Notes under the pieces: generated by a model | The model's database searches: none | What the model was told of the DNA's origin: nothing | What the model saw: only the letters and a program-made list of their open reading frames with translations | Shown here: positions 8,203 through 12,154 of the stretch, one piece after another | Numbering within the stretch: position 1 is the first letter of the stretch | Layout of the letters: each line of letters begins with the position of its first letter | Made by a program: the position numbers and the translations under genes | Assembly (NCBI GenBank): GCA_024220525.1 | Contig: JAMYWO010000147.1 | Location: 21,541 to 33,694 of the forward strand | Source: Cochliopodium minus | Lineage: Eukaryota; Discosea; Himatismenida; Cochliopodiidae | Direction: 5' to 3' | DNA length: 12,154 nt

Positions 8203-9784
8203 TTATAGCTTCCATTCATCATTTCTATCATAATCTTCTCCCAAATCCAAAGATAGGTTTGAGATTGGAGCATAATGGCCTCCTGAAGTAAAGGTTGGTT
8301 TGAATTCTGCAAGAGATTCGCATAATTTTAATTCATCTTGCTTCATAAATTTGGATTTAATTTTGAGATAGAAGACTATGACAATCAAAATCAAAAAGAA
8401 AAGAGCAGTGGCAATAAATCCTTGAATAAAAAGTGAATAAAGGTAAATATAAAAGAATAATGTGTTAATAATAAAAAGTTTTAACTCACTATCTTTAATA
8501 TTGAAACATGTCATTCTATAAAGTATTATAAAACTATCCATTGCATCAATATAAAAACACTTTATTATTATTACCTCCTTCTGGACCATATTTTGATTTT
8601 CCCAACAAATACTTTACATAAGAACTCTTATTAGAAGAAGTCAAACAAATCATACATGAATATTGCTTGAATCCCTTATTGGCAAAATCATAGATAAATC
8701 CTTTTTTTTTAATAAATTCAATAAAAAAATAATTAATAAAATAAATTTAAAATAAAATAAATTAATATAAAATGATTTTAAAATAAAAACATACCCATTG
8801 AATAATTATACAAAAAATCAAAACCAACTAAAAAGCTTAAACTTCCAGTGTAAATATAAAATACAGAAGTGATGACTCCTTTGATGAAAGCGTTGACAGA
8901 TCCTACCCAAGACAAAGAACTTGTGGTCCTTGTCTGAAAATAAGAAAAGAGGATGTTGTATGAAACTTGAAATAATCCAGATATAAAAGTAGCGAAAATA
9001 AGTGCATGTTTAGATCCTATTCTTGCTTCAATACCCTCAGCAGTATTCCTTTTTTTTATATTAAAAATATTTGAATTCATATTTTGTGTTATTCAAAATT
9101 TCTTTTGAAATGGAATAGATTTGATTTGATAATGAATTCCAACAATTTAATTCGCAAGTCAATTTAAAAAATAAGCTATTATTTTTGAATTTTACCTTAA
9201 AATATATCCTCGATATGCAAATATTAACAAAAATGATTGAAATATCAACAAATATAATCCTTGTATAAATGCTCCTACTGTTGGCATATTTGTAATATTT
9301 GAGAAAAATGATGAAATTGTAACCCATTTTGAGAAATATGCAATAATGAAGATAATGGATACAAATGTGAACCCAATAATACAACCAAACAAGAATTCTA
9401 TGGTATAATTTTCGAAAGATATTTATAATTTCTTATAAATCTTTAAATTCAAAAGATTTTACCCACAAACCATGCCTTATTCATTTTGAATCCAAAATCT
9501 TCAATCTTTCTTTTGTCGAACCATGCTCCTATCACCAATAGAAGAAATAATTGTATTTTTACATCCAATATTAATTGCATATTCCACTTTGATAGAACAA
9601 ACATATCTATCAATCTTTACATCCAGATATAACGAAGAAATAATATTGGGAAATGTTACAAAATAAATTATTTTTTTTTTTACCCCATTCCTATGAATAA
9701 TGTTATGAACAATAATAATCTCCATACAACGTGTAATCTATCATCTTCTCTATTCCAAAAATATTCACTCAATTTTGAAGGCAT
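8203..9784 (-). CDS. Multi-pass membrane protein resembling CPBP/Rce1 proteases, catalytic residues replaced
   Basis: There are six exons: 9684-9784, 9463-9614, 9196-9397, 8795-9048, 8575-8700, 8203-8420. They total 1053 nt, in phase, giving 350 residues plus TAA. The start MPSKLSEYFWNREDD is followed by about seven hydrophobic segments. Features that recall CPBP (CAAX protease and bacteriocin-processing) proteins: a GAWFDKRKIEDFGF stretch (diacritic after TM2), AYRGYILR at 145-152 in the place of the EExxFRGYLL motif, TAEGIEARIG after it, a later TM with FISGLFQ at 173-179, and TGSLSFLVGFDFLYN ending at 233 in the place of the TGSLW..HxxxN motif. The Glu pair is L142-I143, no His is in the second motif, and the third-motif His is D229. 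If the family call is right, it should be inactive as a protease. A last TM and a 45-residue acidic cytosolic-type tail close the protein. Alternative: an unrelated membrane protein with chance similarity. Confidence 0.6.
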
Positions 9785-9955
9785 TTTTTTTTTAAAATAT
9801 TTTAATTTACAAAATGAAATTTGAAAAAATTAATTTTAAATTAGTAATAGAAAAAGAAATAGGAAAGAGAATCTTCGAAAAGGATCATTGTGAATGATTT
9901 TAATAATAAATTCCAATCAAAGAAATTAATAATATAATAAAAAAAAAATTAGTTG
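9785..9955. promoter_or_regulatory. Shared 171-bp region between divergent genes
   Basis: The membrane-protein gene starts at 9784 on minus and the acidic-protein gene at 9956 on plus, so this short spacer must hold both upstream regions. It is A/T-rich with one mixed stretch (about 9858-9896: ggaaagagaatcttcgaaaaggatc and beyond). No defined factor site is recognised; the regulatory role is inferred from gene orientation only. Confidence 0.5.
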
Positions 9956-10563
9956 ATGGGTAATAAGAATTCGAAGGAATCAAAAACAAAAGATGATCCG
10001 AAAAGCAAGAAAATAGACAAAGATAAGGCAAATAATAAATTGGCTGTTGATGATTTTGTAAAGATAGACCAATCTCCAAGAAAGGAAGAAAAGAATGAGG
10101 ATAATAAAGTGAAAGAGGATGATAATAAATCCAAAGAGGAAGAAGATGATTCCAATAATAAAGATGAGAGTGAAAAGAAGGGGGATTCAGTTGAAAAAAG
10201 TGAAGAAAAATTGAAAATTCATGTAAATAAAAAAGAAGCAAGTATTGAGACTGATGAATCGAATGATAAAGAGGATAATAGCAACGATGAAGAAGAAGAT
10301 GATGAAGAAAAAGATGCAAATGATTCCGACAATGATAATGATGATGATGATGACGATGATTCGGATGTTTCAGATGATATGGGACAATTCAAGGGAATAA
10401 ACAAAACGAAAATAAAGCAAAGAAAAGAAATGATGAAATATTTCATAAATCAAACCAAATCGGATGGAAATTACGCTTGGGTAAAATAGGATATTGAATT
10501 TCAATCTAAATTTAATGTCTCTTTTGAAATAAACAGGAAATACAAACAGATTTGGAATTGTAA
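9956..10563 (+). CDS. Acidic, Lys/Asp/Glu-rich protein with predicted N-myristoylation, function unknown
   Basis: There are two exons, 9956-10480 and 10537-10563, joined by a 56-bp intron (donor GTAAAA, acceptor AACAG). They give 183 residues plus TAA. The ATG at 9956 is chosen because it yields MGNKNSKES, which fits the N-myristoyltransferase consensus (Gly2, Ser6, Lys7). Read through, the first exon would stop two codons after the donor (WVK); the spliced form ends NYAWEIQTDLEL. The protein is almost entirely charged: Lys-rich in the first 90 residues, then an acidic tract at about 99-142 with runs of Asp and Glu. A more structured C-terminal part has MGQFKGINKTKIKQRKEMMKYF from residue 142 (diacritic: basic, possibly helical). 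No domain is recognised. Likely role, inferred only: a lipid-anchored, disordered membrane-surface protein. Upstream neighbour: divergent CPBP-like gene. Confidence 0.75.
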
Positions 10564-10586
10564 AAGAAAATTTTAATTGCATCATT

Positions 10587-10587
10587 N
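10587..10587. other. Single ambiguous base (N)
   Basis: This is the only N in the window. It lies 24 bases after the stop codon of the acidic-protein gene and directly before the 7-bp satellite. The transporter copy to its right lacks its last exons at this point. The position suggests a join or unresolved consensus. Confidence 0.9.
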
Positions 10588-10657
10588 TTATTTTTTATTT
10601 TTTATTTTTTATTTTTTATTTTTTATTTTTTATTTTTTATTTTTTATTTTTTATTTT
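10588..10657. repeat. Perfect heptamer satellite (ATTTTTT)n
   Basis: A lone A recurs every seven bases at 10590, 10597, 10604, 10611, 10618, 10625, 10632, 10639, 10646 and 10653, separated by T6: nine exact periods. Other A/T tracts in the window have mixed 4- to 7-base spacing, so the regularity is unusual here. It contains no G and does not resemble known telomere repeats. Confidence 0.9.
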
Positions 10658-10684
10658 AAATTATATTTTTCATTTTATGATTAC

Positions 10685-12118
10685 CTAATTACTACAAGCG
10701 TACCTCCGTAGAACAGGAGCAAAGGGGTAACAGTAGGATCTAAAGAGAGCATGTGGGTTAAATAAGGAATCATTGAGACAATAGGAACGGAGATTCCAAA
10801 AAGATAGTATACTTTCTTTCTTCCCAAATCTGTATTTTAAAAAAATAATATTAAAAATAAAAAAAAAAAAGAAAAAATAAAAAATAAAAAAAAAATTCTT
10901 TTTTAAATAAAATTTTATTTTATTTTAATTTTAAATTTTATTTGATGAATATTTATTAAAAAAAGGTTTTTTACAATCAGAAACAGTTGCCCATGAAAAT
11001 CTTCCGATCATATTGAATGCACTATTCACATTAATATTAGGTAATTTTATTTTTATTTTTTAAATTGTTATTTTATTCACATTAATTATTTAATTTTTAT
11101 TCATATTTCATTTTATTTTATTTATTCATATTTTATAATTTAATTTTAAATTATTCATGTTTTTATTTTTTATTTTTATTTTTATTTTTTATTTTTTATT
11201 TTGTTTATTATTTTTTTTTATTCACATTTTATTTTTATTTTATTTTAAAATTATTCATATTTTATTTTTATTTTGTTTATTATTCTTTTATTTTAATTAT
11301 ATTTTTTATTTTTTATTATTTATTTTTACCTTAAAGCCATTACATAATAAGCGCAAAACTTGGAGGAGACGATGCTGGGCAAAGCGTGGGAAAAGAGATC
11401 TCCCATGATCACTTTGGAGGTTGTCAACAAGGTGACCCCCGCTGTAGCATTGAAGAAAACTGCCAACCAGATGTAATAAAATTGTGGTTTTCTCTTTTTA
11501 AATAAAAATAAAAATAAAAATAAAAATAAAAATAAAAATAAAAAATAAAGAACAAAAAAGAAAAAAAAATAAAAAATAAATTTAAAAATTTAAAAATAAA
11601 AATAAAAATAAATATAAAAATAAAAATAAAAAAATTTATAAAATTTTGAACCATAGCTTCTGCTGGAGTAATATTTTCAGTAGTCATCATGGTGTTTTTG
11701 TTTATTGTTTCCAACTCCATCTCCTTGGTCCAACCTTAATCATTAACAAGGAAATAAAAATGAAAATAAAATAAAAAATAAAATATAAAAAATAAAAATA
11801 ATGTTAAAAAATAAAAATTAATGAATAAAAAATTAAAATTAATGAATAAAAATAAAAAATAAAAATAAAAATAAAAATAATATTAAAAAAATAAAAAAAG
11901 AAATAATAAAATAATAAATAAATACCTTTTGGTCTCCATTTCTCAGAAGGAATTCTCATTCCAAAAGCACCCAAAGCAATGGCAGCACCTTTAAAAATGA
12001 AAAAAAAAATTCTATTCAGAAAGATTAAAGACTCAAAAAATAATGATACCATATCCTGTAGCTAATGAAAGAAATGTTTTTTCAGCACCAGTATCTCCAG
12101 TACCAACAACATAAACTC
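10685..12118 (-). CDS. OFA-family MFS transporter, second copy of the 3' half (six exons, open in phase)
   Basis: Exons are 12050-12118, 11926-11988, 11652-11734, 11330-11493, 10975-11021, 10685-10829. Each is open and in phase with the next, and with the 5' exons found at 1648-3747. Joined to those, the protein would reach 498 residues at this point. Readable parts: [45 protein letters not shown], then [19 protein letters not shown] (TM7), [11 protein letters not shown] (TM8), [12 protein letters not shown] and a TM ending LLLFYGGTLVVI. The last exon probably ends at a GTAATC donor (10684-10679); without splicing it meets TAA at 10681-10683. The expected last two TMs are absent: the next sequence is the satellite and the N. 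The 5' exons would lie beyond the right edge. Confidence 0.85.
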
Positions 12119-12154
12119 CTATAATATTCATTTAATTAAATTTTAAAATTTAAA
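10725..12154. repeat. Right copy of the long terminal direct repeat
   Basis: This matches 1-1265 in order and orientation, exon for exon and intron for intron. It is 165 bp longer, nearly all in introns: 145 against 128, 308 against 229, 158 against 132, 191 against 166 and 61 against 57 bp. The coding exons here are the intact version. The window ends inside the intron that follows the 12050-12118 exon, exactly where the left copy continues into the rest of the gene. Confidence 0.95.
11022..11329 (-). other. Transporter intron in the right copy (308 bp), no gene content
   Basis: The body is T-rich on plus, with repeated ttattttta-type strings and no coding content. Its counterpart at 280-508 is 79 bp shorter, the largest difference between the two copies. 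Confidence 0.7.

Noticed and set aside
9900-10446. Minus-strand Ser/Phe/Leu-rich ORFs
   Set aside because: They are complements of the Asp/Lys-rich plus-strand gene and show only mirrored codon bias.
9956-10489. Intronless reading of the acidic gene ending WVK
   Set aside because: The GTAAAA...AACAG intron of 56 bp fits the window's intron style and gives a clean second exon with its own stop. It remains possible but is less likely.
11157-12052. Phe/Ile/Tyr-rich ORFs in the right repeat
   Set aside because: They run through T-rich introns; the hydrophobic look is a by-product of A/T repeats.
1-12154. Reassigned stop codons as in ciliates
   Set aside because: The complete genes end in TAA at expected lengths, Gln is encoded by CAA/CAG, and in-frame stops occur only in introns.
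1-12154. Organellar or bacterial DNA, CRISPR arrays, tRNA or rRNA genes, transposons
   Set aside because: Spliceosomal introns in every gene exclude organelle or bacterial origin. No spaced repeat array, cloverleaf, rRNA segment, transposase or reverse transcriptase was seen.

Overview
The window looks like nuclear DNA from a very AT-rich, intron-rich microbial eukaryote. The sense strands carry many short GT..AG introns made almost only of A and T. The exons join in phase across up to 17 junctions. All recoverable proteins use the standard code: the complete ones end in TAA, and CAA/CAG encode Gln. Long low-complexity Asn/Lys/Asp stretches, micro-exons and homopolymer-filled introns suggest an amoebozoan- or anaeramoebid-like protist or a similar AT-rich lineage. 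The sequence alone does not fix the taxon.

Layout. 1-3747 (minus): an oxalate/formate-antiporter (OFA) type MFS transporter that runs off the left edge. 3994-7167 (minus): a complete 11-exon polynucleotide kinase 3'-phosphatase with an FHA domain and a PBZ zinc finger upstream of the enzyme. 7331-8084 (minus): a complete 5-exon free methionine-(R)-sulfoxide reductase of the GAF type. 8203-9784 (minus): a complete 6-exon multi-pass membrane protein resembling CPBP/Rce1 proteases but lacking the catalytic residues. 9956-10563 (plus): a 2-exon, highly charged acidic protein with an N-myristoylation-type start, divergent from the membrane-protein gene. 10588-10657: a perfect 7-bp satellite right after a single N. 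10685-12154 (minus): a second copy of the 3' half of the OFA transporter gene, running off the right edge.

The two ends of the window are the same sequence: 1-1265 corresponds to 10725-12154. The right copy is open in every exon. The left copy has five frame-breaking deletions, four of them single bases in homopolymers. Taken with the N and the loss of the last transporter exons at that point, this looks more like a contig closing on itself, a tandem or circular unit of about 10.7 kb, or a scaffolding error, than like two independent genes.

Function. PNKP repairs damaged DNA ends and fRMsr repairs oxidised free methionine, so two oxidative-damage genes lie side by side on one strand. I see no evidence of co-regulation. 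The most notable gene is the FHA-PBZ-phosphatase-kinase protein, because it joins a poly(ADP-ribose)-binding finger to PNKP in one polypeptide.
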